A stretch of DNA of 64,000 bases. It comes from Syngnathus acus. Its lineage: Eukaryota; Chordata; Actinopteri; Syngnathiformes; Syngnathidae. Below the pieces are notes generated by a model, which did no database searches, was not told the DNA's origin, and saw only the letters and a list, made by a program, of their open reading frames with translations. The translations under genes were made by a program, and so were the position numbers. Positions 50,831 to 63,470 of the stretch are shown here, piece by piece (within the stretch, counting starts at the first letter, position 1; every line of letters starts with the position of its first letter). The stretch spans positions 9,150,786-9,214,785 of the forward strand of contig NC_051100.1 of assembly GCF_901709675.1 (NCBI RefSeq), written 5' to 3'.

Positions 50831-53578
50831 AATAGCACAGGGAAGAATAAAATGAGGAACCACAGAATCCCGTTGCTACTGCAGAAGCTAATCTGCACAA
50901 CAGCACGATGTAAGGCAACAACATTTTTGATACTGAGAGCTACTGCTTGGGCACTGATGATTGCAAAGGACTATGTGGGATGTGCTCAAAATCCCTGAAA
51001 TGCCTAAATTCATCTATGTGAAGACACAGCTCATGCTAATGATTTTTTATAATTATCAATGATTTAACAACAGCAGTAAACAGGTAACAATAGGTATGGG
51101 GGTGTTTTGATGAGGGGCACTGTATTGTATATAAAACAAAATAACGGTACTTTTGTGTTTTGGCAAAATAGCTGGGCTTGGATGTTTGATTTTGTAACAT
51201 AAAGCTTATATCTAGAATTACTAGACCATAGCCCAGACTTTTAAATTAGAGAATGGTTGTCAAGCGTATTGGGCAGCCAGCACTAGACAAAACTTTCTGG
51301 ACCTTCTTCAATGTCAGCCTCTTGAAAAAATCCCTGAGCAGTTTTCTTGTCTTATTTCTTTCATGTTTTCTACACTTGCTGAAACTACCTCCACTGTTTT
51401 TTTGTTTACTTTCACCTTTGTTTGTAACTCAAAACACGACTTAATCTCCAAAGTAAATTCTTGTAAATTGCATTAACTGGCAAACTTTTTTTGCCATAGA
51501 GTCACAAAAAAACAAAGGTCATGTTAGTTGCAAATGTTCTTGTATTGTTAAATTATGGCAAGACATTTTAAGTTTATAACCTTTGCAAATTTAATTAGTA
51601 TTAGGTTGCATTAGCTTTGTATAATGAAAGAAAATTGATGCAGTTCTTCCATTGCATCTTGTGTTTAGTGATTCCTATTCTGTCCACTGTGCATGTGGGT
51701 ATAGCAAATAAATAGGGGCACCGTAAAAATTGCAAAGTAGCGGCACAATACTTATATATGCAATGTGGAGCTTAACGATTGATACATTTCCTTTAACTTT
51801 TTGTTGAAACCTGCAGAAAACCAGTAATGTATTCTTACATAAAACTACATATTTTAAGTAATGGGGGTATGTAAACTATTCCCCTGAAGTCATGAATGTA
51901 GTTTGGTTAAAACTATTCTACAAATTTGAATAAAACAACATTTTGCAAGCAACTCACAGCCCAAACACCATAAGTCTGTTCCAGTATAAGTAGGAACTAT
52001 GACCCTTTATTCCAGGACAAGCTAAATTATGTATTGGTACTCTGTGCCCAACCCCTGACACGCACTACGTGAAACCTGCACTATGTGGTCAAAATCCATT
52101 TTGGACAGTTTCTTTTTAGAAGCCAAGTGGCATTCACCATTATTAGAGCTTGAGAAAATGTAACGTGATGATTGCATCTTATATCATTTGTATAACGTGC
52201 CAAATAATGGTAATGCCATCCACTTTTATACAGCATAAGCACAGTAGTAGTCATAGTTTCAAAAAGAGTGAACACAGAGTTAGCATTAACTCGTACATAA
52301 AATACTGCTGCCTCTTCTCTACATCTACATTCTTTTTGATCCCCATAATTCATGCAATGTCACCCCGGATATTTTGTGGGTGGAGAGCTTTTACTTTCTT
52401 TTGTTGGTACACAGTAGAAAATTGCACACCTGCTAGAACCAGACAAAATGCTAATCAGTACTCGCATGTGGCTTTTTGTAAATACAGCTAAGCCCTGGAG
52501 GTTAGAAATGCATGACAGTATTTCTGGCAAGTTGACAGTAGCAGCTATAATATATGAAGCAATACAAATACAAAGCATTGCCTGATTGTCATTGCATCCT
52601 TGTTGTGGGATTGTACACACAGTAGTAATTCATTTGCTTTTTTCTTTGCATCAAAAAATTATCAAAGCCTATTTGACAGATACAAAATTGATGACCTGTG
52701 ACAGAGTTGGATACACTACAGTTGGCAAAATGAGTTGTTTCTTGAGCAAAAAAAACAACAACATCTTTATGAACTAAAACGATTTTGAAAAGTGAAGACT
52801 TAAATTTACATGCAGAGTAAGGTGTCTCTTATTAGCGTCAAAGCACAATGTTTTATTTTGTGACCGCATTCTCATCTTCACAGCAAAAACTGTGACGGTA
52901 CACTTGAGGCTGTGCAGTTTGCTAGCTTTGGCTTCATGAAGCACTCTAATCCTGTCACTATGTTAATGAAGGTGCTGCAGCAGGCTGACAATTTGGGAAG
53001 GTTGAGAAGCTGCCTTCCCTTGGGAATTCACATCCCTCTACCAGGACATGTGGAGGGGCCCCTTTGCAAGCTTCAATGGGTGACGGAAAGATCACAGTGA
53101 CCTCCTCTGGGAGTTCGAGTCCCACTGACAAAACTCCTGAAGTCAAAATAGATTCTTCAATCAGCATCTGCAACGGACTGAAGGCATGTCATTACTCTCG
53201 CCAGTCTTGTATTTTTCCTCAGAAGAAAACCACATCAAAAGTGCATCTTGTATGTGCCTTGCAGGAAATGTCTGATGAAATATACCTCTAATAGGCAGAT
53301 TCTGACTGCCGCCTGATACTGACCTTCCAGAGATGTAAAGGTTTCCCATGTGGATTTTGATTAAAGTAAAAAGGGAATGCTAAACAAAAACACGTGTGGT
53401 ATCGGATCATCCATGTGCTCTTCACTATTGTACGGGTCTGATTCTCTTCCAATACAAAATAAATTATTTATTTAGCAAAGGACTACAGTGGAACTTCCAA
53501 AGTTGAATGACCCCTAAGTTTTAGTATCTGAAGTTCAAACTACATCTTGGGGGAGGTTGTGCCAAAAATCCAATCATC

Positions 53579-53705
53579 ACCAACTGGTGACCAGTCAGTC
53601 GGAGGGCACACAAGACCGACTTAAAATGTCTTACTCATTTTCACACTGAGTGAGTGGAAACTGAACCCCACGCAACTGCACTCAAGTAACGTGTATGCAT
53701 CACCA
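53579..53705 (-). mobile_element. SINE fragment, eroded
   Basis: Reverse-orientation blocks caactggtgaccagtcagtc, ggagggcacaca, ttactcattttcacactgag and tgaaccccacgc follow in the order of the SINE body towards its tRNA-like head. Many substitutions and deletions mark an old insertion. Just left of it, cagtggaacttcc at 53487-53499 resembles the end of another fish MITE type, but no partner end was found. Confidence 0.6.
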
Positions 53706-54319
53706 AAGAAACTGTTGGCATAATCACAATTTGAAGTCAGTGAGTACTGAAGCAATAAATCCATTTGTGTGTTTTTCCTTTCCTATGTTTTTTTTTTGTG
53801 ATGACACCACAGGAGGGTTCTAAGTAGCATCGAAATTGAAAAGACTTATTTTAATCAAGTTTATTGTGACATAAAGAAGCAGTAGTATTTATTCTTACAA
53901 ATGGTTTCAAATGCAGAAGTCACCGTATCTACTCTCATTCTAATCACACAACTAAACATGAACAGTGTGAGGAGCCTTAACAATTAGAGAATCAAATTAG
54001 AACTTTGTACCTTCATAAAGGGCTTGTCAAAAATATTTTTAGGGGGTGAGAAAATACTTCTGTTATGTCATAACTTTCTTTCTTGCGTTCATGTATGAAC
54101 TTATTTTGCAAGTGTCAATGTAAATTATCTAATTTTGATTTGGATTGTTTACTCATTTTCAAAGTTGCTCACTCCCTGAACTGAAGACTACAAAGTCTGA
54201 CAAGAAAGATGATGTTTGGTTTGAAACCTTTTTAGTAAATGACCTGCATCCACAGCTTCATAAAGATACAAACAATAATTGACTCTTTGGTAGTTAAGGT
54301 TCAAAAGCCATATTCAAAT

Positions 54320-54420
54320 GAGAGCTAGGAAAAGCAGGTTTCCACACAGCTATTGCCTAAATCAATAAAGGGTAATGGGTTCAAGTCCCTTGGGCAAATC
54401 TGACTAAACTAAGGCATGGG
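54320..54420 (+). repeat. possible tRNA-derived SINE or tRNA fossil
   Basis: The sequence gggttcaagtccctt (54377-54391) is a good polymerase III B box, preceded about 50 bp upstream by a weak A-box-like gagctaggaaaagcagg. The following gggcaaatctgactaaacta resembles SINE body text. No cloverleaf with paired stems could be drawn, so this is not a functional tRNA gene. Confidence 0.4.
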
Positions 54421-57318
54421 CAGACTAAAAACGTCCAAGAAAATAAGTGGAAATACGGTTTTGTATTCTGTCATAGGATGATCAGAGAAGACATAAATGA
54501 AATGGTGACACGATCAAAAATATTAATGAATGATAAATAACATGCGCAAACCATTTTAACATGCCTACAATTGGGGGTGGCATGTTGACAATATGTACTG
54601 TCTACACTAACTACTTATAAATCCTGTACATTATGGTGTGAATTCTCATCAGGTACAATTGAATAATCACCAGACTGATCTGCGTGCCATTTTCCTACTG
54701 TCTCAGCTTAACAAGGTGGTTTAACAAGTTATTTTAGTGGACAAGACTGACAACATCCTACTGCTGACAGCTTACATCAAAGCTGCTAATATGTCAAACA
54801 ATTATTAAACATCTACTTTTGTCATGTGGATTTTTGTACTTTCTAGACTAGAAACATGTTATTTCTACCACATCAGGGAAATATAAATTGTACTGTATTA
54901 TTGTTAAATGAACCACAAAAAAAAAAAAAACATGTCGAGTCAATGAAGAAAACAATTTCCATGGCCACTTTCAATCATAAAAATCGCAAAAAAACCTGTG
55001 GTCAGCAATTGGCCACTCATGAAAATTAGTTGCAGAACTCTCCACATTGTGTGCAACAGTTTAGTGGCATTCATTTACCTCGCCCGCTGGGCATTGAACC
55101 TTAGAAACACGGCTGGAACTTCAATCAAATGGTCACAACTACTTAATAGAGGGTTGACTGTGAGAACACGGCATTGTCTCCAGGGACATAATGAAGTCAT
55201 TCATGCAAATTTATACAGTTTAACATTTGAGCCCTTTGTTTATTTGTGCAGAGCAAGAAAACATCCTATGGGTTCATTATGATCCGCAGAGCTGACGCTA
55301 TGTGTTGAACACCGAGGTCAAAACAGGCGTGCAATCAGCCAAGTGCTTCATCTCACATATCAAGTGACATCTCTCCACTATGCTAATGTCTTCTCAGTGG
55401 GAAGAAACAAGGAGGAAGTGATGCCAGATAATTACCAAGGCACACCAGGGACAGGTGGTGCCCTAACTGAGGTGATTTAGCATTTTGAAATCCTCATTCT
55501 CATTAAGCACTTGCTACTCCTCAGTCAGGAGGCAAAGTTTGAGGTGCTCAATGTTAAATCATTGCAGAAAGGTTCAGAGGAAAGAGAAAACTACAAGCCT
55601 TCAGAACATCTCAATGGTTACGGTCATTGCAAAGATTCAGAAACAGACCATCTGTTTACCAGCAGTCAAGGTCGTCTTGCAGGTTATCAGTAGTTTCAGA
55701 TGGCAGGCTCATTTACAAGGACGCTACGTGCGCTGCTTTAAAAGATCATTCATTAACCATGCCATAAAATGAGAACACGTTAAATGTCTCTAAATTCCTA
55801 TTGGGTAAAGAACAAGTCTAGCGACAAAGCTCTTTAAAAGCTTGGGTGCAAAACAGAAGCACTACTAATGTCGTATGGGGTTAATTTTGTAGTTGCTCAG
55901 GTTAAACCAGGTTGACATGATACTACCATGATTCATGACCTTCAGGTGAGGGCCTACTAATTGTCTGCTTATTACCATGTGCTAACAATGAATGGAGATG
56001 GAAGAAAAATGCAAAAATACCCACTTTGGGTTCAGGTTAAAGATTCTCCAATGACTTCCTATGAACCAAATTATCGGGCCAATGAGTTATAACTGTTTAG
56101 CTCAATTAAAATGGTCTCCAGCAGAAGACAAAATGGCTTGTCAAAGGCGGAGAGGACTTTAGTACCTGCTTAGAAACAAATGGATTTCACACTCCACCTG
56201 TGAGGATATGAAGAGAGGTGTGAACGGCTATTGAAGAACAGCCACGGGACAGCATCAGCAATTAGAACTGCAAGACAATTACACAGAGATCCACAGGGAA
56301 GCTTTTCTGCGTCACGGGTGCACTATTGACACCATGTGGCATTCCTTTTGGACTATTTTCAAAATGCTATTTTTGTCGATAAAACGTGGGTAGAGAAAGG
56401 GTCCGTATTAGCACTACACCAAGCCAAGATGAAAAGGAGCTGAAGACTATATATTTTCTTACGCCATGACACATTACCAGCAGTGGGCTTGAGTCAAAAC
56501 CCCTGCAAAGCAGCCAGGGCAAACCACATGCCCTTTGTGAGTATTACAATGGATCTTTCCTATTCTTCAAATAAGTGTTTATTTATGAAGATGTTTTGAA
56601 AAAGAAATTCTAAAATGGAAGAGCAATCTCAGAGTGACATGACATGTCCGCAGAAAGACTCATCAAAAACAAAATACATACAAACTTTACACACAGTGCA
56701 CACACACAGGCATTCACAAATAAATAAATAAACAAATAAATACGTATTGTAAAAATACAGAGTGACATATCCATGAAATAGAAGAAAATCAAAGTGATGT
56801 GTCAAGATGTGTGAAGAGTGACGGTCTGGGCAGTGAAGAAAAAAGGCATCATTGTCACATGGTAACAGAATAATTTAATTTAGATTGTCAAGGAATGACG
56901 GTATTGTCAGCTAAGATGGTTAAAAGCCAAGGAACACAAAATCTTGACACTAAGACGCTGTCGCACTGCCAGTATAGGACTACAAGTGACAGTGATGTGA
57001 AACAAAGCATTTTATTCCAGCTTGTTAACAGCTCAAAAGAGGATGTGAAGGGAAAAATAGCATGAAACTAAATCAATCATGTGGACAGAACTAATATATG
57101 ATTGGGGTAATTTAAGTTTAGAGTAAAAATTACTAGAAATTAGGATATGCATCGTAATTGCACTGTTTAATGTTACGGAGAGGAGCTTTTTGGTTTTACA
57201 CTCGTATAAATGTTTATAAAAATCTTTGGGAATTGTCACATTACCCAGGAATTGGCATGTTAAACTGAACAGAGCATCAATGCATCTGTTAACGAGCAAT
57301 TCAGGTGACACTCTAGAG

Positions 57319-57646
57319 CACAGATGTCAAACTCAAGGCCCGGGGGCCAGATACGGCCCACCACATCCTTTTACGTGGCCCGCGAAGACAAATTGTGGAT
57401 CAAATTCGTGTGTCATTACTAGAATTTCAAATTGTCTTCATTTTTAATATCTTTTTTTTTTTAAATATTTAACCAGTTTTTACTCGTCTGATTTGAAAAC
57501 GAGTTATTTGTCAGTTTGTTTTGTAGCTTTTACTGGATATAATATGAGGTGCTCATACATTTATTTGGGTTGACAATCATAATGGTCCGCCGAAAGAAGC
57601 TATGACTACAATGCGGCCCGCGAAAAAAATGAGTTTGACGCCCCTG
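57319..57646. mobile_element. hAT-like MITE, 328 bp, perfect 8-bp target duplication
   Basis: The element is flanked by identical 8-bp repeats, ctctagag at 57311-57318 and 57647-57654. Its imperfect inverted ends are CACAGATGTCAAACTCA at the left and, on the reverse strand, CAGGGGCGTCAAACTCA at the right. GC-rich ggcccg.gggcc-type blocks just inside both ends sit in an otherwise AT-rich neighbourhood and match a very widespread vertebrate hAT MITE type. It has no open frame. Confidence 0.9.
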
Positions 57647-58212
57647 CTCTAGAGGTTTACCTGTGCCACTATAATGTGTCTTAAAAGAATTGGGCCTTTT
57701 GGCCTTCAATGCCCCTCCCTCATCATTAGTTCTCTTGCCCCTGTGGGCCCTGATGTCCACACTACACTCCTTTGTGACAAAATGAAGTCTCAGGCATACT
57801 CTGTGTTTTGCCTGCGGGAACAGAAAAAGTGCAGACAGAATAGACACTATAGTTGAGTACCTGCATCGGTCTGGTGAGCAGAAGAGGCAAGAGAAGCTTG
57901 TATATCAAAAAGTTGTGATCTGAACTAAATGAGGCGGAACTCCGTCAACAGGTACAGAATATGAACGTCGTGGTAAAAGCTGTTGGGGGGACTGCACAGC
58001 GACAATCTTTCACTCACAGGGAAGCCTTTGTGCCTATTTTTTGAACTGACATTGTGAAGTAAGAAACAACTGTGCTCTTATGTGAAAAGGCCAAGCCGTG
58101 CGTTGTTCTTTTCTTCTGGTAATTGCACAGTTTGAGTCCTCTCACCCTCCCTCTTGCTAGGATTATTGCCCGACAGACTCAATCCAATTTTTTGCTCATG
58201 TATTTTGCTACA

Positions 58213-58229
58213 AATTGGTCAGACCAATT
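58213..58229. other. 17-bp palindrome in a CCAAT-rich stretch
   Basis: AATTGGTC and GACCAATT form a perfect inverted repeat around a single A. Five further CCAAT or CCAAATT cores lie within 58190-58325 on both strands. No TATA box, CpG island or reading frame accompanies it. Confidence 0.4.
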
Positions 58230-60560
58230 GTAAATGGAATTAGTCCAATCTCCAATTGTGTACACAGATTTCACCACCTGAGTAAATTGTTTGCTTGAAC
58301 CAAATTGTACCCATACGGCCAATGAAGCACTCGGCACAGGGGACAATTACGTGTATTTACCTTTTAGCATGATCCTGTGGAGAAGATATAATGTGAATTG
58401 TTAAGAATCTAACTTGTTTGTTCAAAAGGTGTTGAATTTCACAAAGTAAATTATGGTAATCAGGGAAACAGAAGAGCAGTGATTTTTTTTCCCGTACTAT
58501 GATTAAATATTATTACCATGTACCCCATTTTCCTTAGAAATAGTTTTAGAAACTGCTCTGCTCATCATCTACACATCTACACAGCTTTATACTTTTCAAG
58601 TACGGTCTCTCTGCGTGCATAAATGGTGCATCAAAATAACTAGATTTTTATTTTGGCAGATGTGCAAGGGAGTAGGTTAGTTACGTCATGGCAAGTATCA
58701 TCAGGAATGATGTTCAAGGAAAAATGCAGGAAAAGACAAATGAGTGTTAGAGGGAGATATAGATTAGAAACATTGCTTAATTAGTCAAAACACCTCATTT
58801 AAGAATTGGGTGAGGTAGTATTGACATGTAGAGAAAATATCTGTCACTCAAAAAATGTTCAGCAGAGTGGATGATGAGCAAAAACATCATTGCAGGGCAG
58901 AAACTCAAACTTCACAGTCAGAACATGTTGTCATTGTCACTGGACAACCCTCCAGCAATATATTCAGAATCCACCTTGTATTTTTTTCACCACTTTCTCA
59001 GTCTGTGATTTTCCTTATGGGATTCAATGGTCAATAAACCAAAACAAATGACTTGAAGCCAGCACCCCTCTGCTCATGACAGGGGTCACAAAGATGGATT
59101 TGACATTTCCAATATGCTGCGTGATGCCGGAGAAAGAACGCATTGTTTGAGGCCAGGAAACTGTACTCCAATAAAAGTATATATATATATTTTTTTTTTT
59201 AATAGCACATGATTGACAAAGGCAGGGTGGGCGAGTTGTTTTTATTGTATTTATTCGAGTTATAACAACATAAAAATCTCTGGACCGTTAACGAAATGTA
59301 ATGTACGTATTTGGAGGAATATGGGACTTTGCAGAAAGCAGTGTTGAAATTATTTGGTATTGAAACCAGATATGTTGAAAAGAGAGAGGGTTTTTATTTT
59401 CTTGAAGAGAACTATCAAATGTACGTACAAACAATGCTGCCATGGGGTACAACTGCTCAATCTCCTCATATTCAATATGAGAGCCATAACACAAAGAACC
59501 TGCCTATTGTACACATTTTAGACAGTGCCGATCAAAACTGCCCATTAACATACGTACATCCCAGTGTAGAGTTGTGGTTTTACAATATCAATGGCAAATT
59601 CCTGATTTTTCATTGAAGCTAAATCGGTACATTCACAGACCACTCAATCATGCTGCATTCATGCTTTTCACTTAGGGCCTTTTTAGTTTCCCTCGTGACC
59701 AGAGTGGGTTCCAGAGATACACTCTGTGTCCATCTTGAAGTTCCTTTGACGCAAAAGCAGTTGCTCACTATCAGTCACACATATGCTGTTTGTAATGATG
59801 TCTTTGTAATACGTCTTGTTGCTGAGTGCTGCGGTCAGCAATGTCCCACTGGGGAAGCCATGGGGGTTCGATCATTTCCTCTTCCTGCTAAACCGAGCCA
59901 GAGGTAAGTGGGCTGTACAAATTAGTGCATGAATAGAAAACACAACCACAGCAGAGATGAATAGACAATAAGCTATCCCTCATCTGCATTGTTCAACAGG
60001 ATACAAGTGAAAACAATATGCAGAGTGAAACTTTAACTTTCACCTGCTGCTGTCTTCTTTTTGCCATTTTGCAAATTTGGTGCCTTTTGTGTGCCTTTCA
60101 GCATAACGTCACAAATAATTAAACTCGACATGTGGATGGATGGAGTCACACAAATGCAGCAATGTCCTGCAAAGTGATGCAAGACCACATGAAGGATAAT
60201 GTACAGTTGGTGACTCGATGGGAGGTGGAACAAAGGCTGTCCCCACTGTGACGTGATTGATACGAGAGGAGGAAGTGATTGGCCTGTGAGCGATAGAAGG
60301 ATGATCATCAACTCATTGGTCCACTAATTGCTTCTCTGTTTCAGATCTTTTTCTAATCCCACACGTGGATTAAATTAAGAACCAATCCACTGTTTTATTT
60401 TGACCAAAAGATGTACCTCACCTTCAAAAAACCTTCTTGTGCATTTTCTACATATTACACGCAGACACTGTCTGCTCTAATAGAATTATGGATAAGGTTG
60501 TCTGAATAATTCCACTCTCACATTCAGCAATACAATGTCACCGCATGCTGCTGTAATACT

Positions 60561-60583
60561 GAGCGAGCGAGCGAGCGAGCGAG
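60561..60583. repeat. (GAGC)n microsatellite
   Basis: Five and a half GAGC units ending in gagggg. CpG-containing, which is unusual in this AT-rich neighbourhood. Confidence 0.95.
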
Positions 60584-63334
60584 GGGAAAATGAAAACAAG
60601 CCAGATTATAAAAGGATTTCGGAATGTGTTTCAAGCGTGACGTTTTTAAAAAAAAAAAAGCCTTATTTTGTGGATGCGTAGCATCTGAATGGCAATATGA
60701 AACTAAATATTCAAATAATGTGCTTGAGTTGTCTGGAGGAAATATGAAGACATCGCAAAGCAGTACCAATGTGAATGAGTTCCATTCTTGCATTTTGAAG
60801 ATAAACATACGTACACCTTAAAACACGGCATAAGGTTTTCTTAAAGACATCTAATGAGATCCAATTAACACATTGGTTCTATCAAAATGTTTTTTTAACC
60901 AATGTCCTACAAATATATGTATTGAAATAGTTCGCAGTGATGGATAATGTGAGTGCATATTGCTAAAACAATGTTTGTAATATATTACCTGTACCCAAGA
61001 ATTTGTTTTACAACAAAGAGATTGATGGTTTTAAACAACAACTGACTGGTGTCATTTAGAAAGTACAAAAAAAACCTAGGCAACTTCAAACCACTTGAAT
61101 GCATGCTTGAGAAATCACACACAGAACTGGCAGACAGAATTTTGGCAGCTGCTCTCCCAGAAGGCTGAGACATATTGTTGAAATGTTTAACATATGAAAA
61201 GCGCATCTTGAGAGGGATACGATGAGGCATGCTGCAATAAACTGAAGTTTTGTATGAAGTTTGTAGCGCCACTAACCTTGAACGTGGTTCTGTAACAGTT
61301 AACTGCATTCACCTTGAGCAGCATTTAACATAGGTCTCAATTCCTAAGGCCCTGTTTTACGTTGCCAAGAATTATTCCGGTGTTCAACAAATTTCTGTTC
61401 TAAATTCTGACAGTAAATGAGTTTGTCAGGTTTTTTTTGAAAGAAAAGGCAATGTATCAAAACTCTGAAATTTAAAAGGAATATGAAGACTATTAAAGCT
61501 GTTAAATGAGATGAAATTAGTAACCAGGCAGCATTTGCTCATACGTACCTACATAATAATTTATATTTCACAGGGAACAAATGAACTTCTAACACTATGT
61601 GTCTTCCAGCATGTTCTCCCTTAAGAGAGATCACCTCACATCAGGGTGGAATTGATTGAATCAGCATAGTCTAGAATTGATTCATTGAAAAACAACTTAA
61701 TGGGCATTCACCCTGCATCACACAATGTGGCAGGCAGATGCTCGTGTCCATTGACAAAGGGAAAAATAGGAGGCAGGTGGACACCAAAATCTAGTCAGGG
61801 CCAGAATCCATTGATTTATTGATCCCACTTCAAGATAAGAGGCAGGAGAATGATGAAGCTCTGAATGCTTGCGCTTGGAGGGCCTAAATGCTTTTGGATT
61901 AGACCGGGTAAGCAATTTTAAAGCGGGAGCGGTACGAATAAGTTGGAGGCTTAAAATTCAATTTGTGGACTGCACTCCTAGAGCCACAATACTATTAGTA
62001 CTGGACTGACTAGAGATATTCATGAAGTCACAATGTGGTGTTCAGTGCAAGTATTCATTATGTGAAAGGCAAACTTGAATTAATGACTTGACTTTTTCCC
62101 CTTCCTTTTTGTTAAAAGAGCATTTTGTTGTTTCTCCTCAGTTCCATCTTAAAAGGCCAGGAGAGTCATCCTCTGCTCTCTACGGTAAACTTTGTCCCAG
62201 TTTCCTCAGCAGATGGGCAAAGCTTTTCTACAAAAAAAATATTCTTTGCAATCATTAAAATGAGCAAAACAAAAATAAGTGCAGGAGGTTCTGCACCCGC
62301 TACAGTCATTTGTGAATAAAAAAAAAATAAAAAAAAAAATAATAAAATAAATCTTGGAAACTATTTTCATGTGTTTATTTTGACTATTTTAAAATGTCCA
62401 TCTGTATAAACTGTAAAAGATTCCAGATGTTGCTTTTCTAGTTAAATTTGATGACTGTATACATTTGACATGACTATTACTACCTACTGTCTAGGGATGA
62501 AATTGTGCGCACTGTTCCGTGCCCCATAGTGATTCCTGCTGGGTGCATTTTGAATACCCACTTACATAGTTCCTTGCTTGCAAAAGGAATTTAAGGTCAA
62601 GGTGAAAGATAGTGCTACACCACATTAAATATTATTTACTTGTTGGGAAGTGCAACAGCCCTTGACACGACTATAATGAGAGCTTTCATATCGCACACAT
62701 CCTGCTGTCATTGCAATGCTACATTAATCATTATCACCCAACCAAGTTGTCATCAAATTTTTGGAATTGATCTCCCTCCTTCAGTAATCCTTGGGAGGGT
62801 CACATTCCCTTGCAGTAAGTCATTTTCCCCTATAAATAGACATGAGACCTTTTTCAAGCTGATTCACATTGCTGCCATATTCTATTCTTTGTTCTGCACA
62901 TGTGCAAAGAATCTATATCTAATTTGTTGTGACATGCCCTTTTTCTCCGTGTGTGTGTCTGAGTTATCTAAAGGTCACATGGTCCACAAAAAGGTGGCAT
63001 AAGGAAGTCGTCAATAGGAATCAATGGAGTATAACCCTCAGAGTATAATCCCGTAGTGCTAAACCATAAATGTATCAAATCATTATAAGGAATTCCATTT
63101 CCACATCTATTATCAAGCTACACCTAAATCTTGATTTTACGAGCACTTTGGGGTCCAGAATCGCGTGAACCCCAAAAGTCCATTGTATAGAAAGTCTTAT
63201 CTTTTTAGAAAGGCATGTGAGTGACTGTGTGGATAAGGTGCTTCCACGAACTTACCCCTTTCTGAATCAAAAACGATCCTAGCTATCTGTAATACAGCGT
63301 GCCTTTTTATTACACTTTTAAATTGGTCTCAGAA

Positions 63335-63470
63335 ATCCATCCATCCATCCATCCATCCATCCATCCATCCATCCATCCATCCATCCATCCATCCATCCAT
63401 CCATCCATCCATCCATCCATACCGCTTGTCCCCACGGAGGTCGCGGGCTTACTGGAACCTATCCCAGTGG
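63335..63470 (-). mobile_element. (ATCC)n array with adjoining SINE 3' remnant
   Basis: About 87 bp of pure ATCC repeat (63335-63421) runs directly into accgcttgtccccacggagg, tcgcgggcttactgg and aacctatcccag. Together these are the reverse complement of the SINE 3' end and its expanded (GGAT)n tail. The array therefore probably grew from a SINE tail. It is likely length-polymorphic. Confidence 0.85.

Noticed and set aside
58811-58820. tgaggtagta, identical to the start of let-7
   Set aside because: Only ten bases match; the rest of the mature sequence and any hairpin partner are missing.
59081-59140. SINE-like words (cacccctctgctcatgacag, gatggat)
   Set aside because: Too short and out of the expected order to call a SINE fragment.
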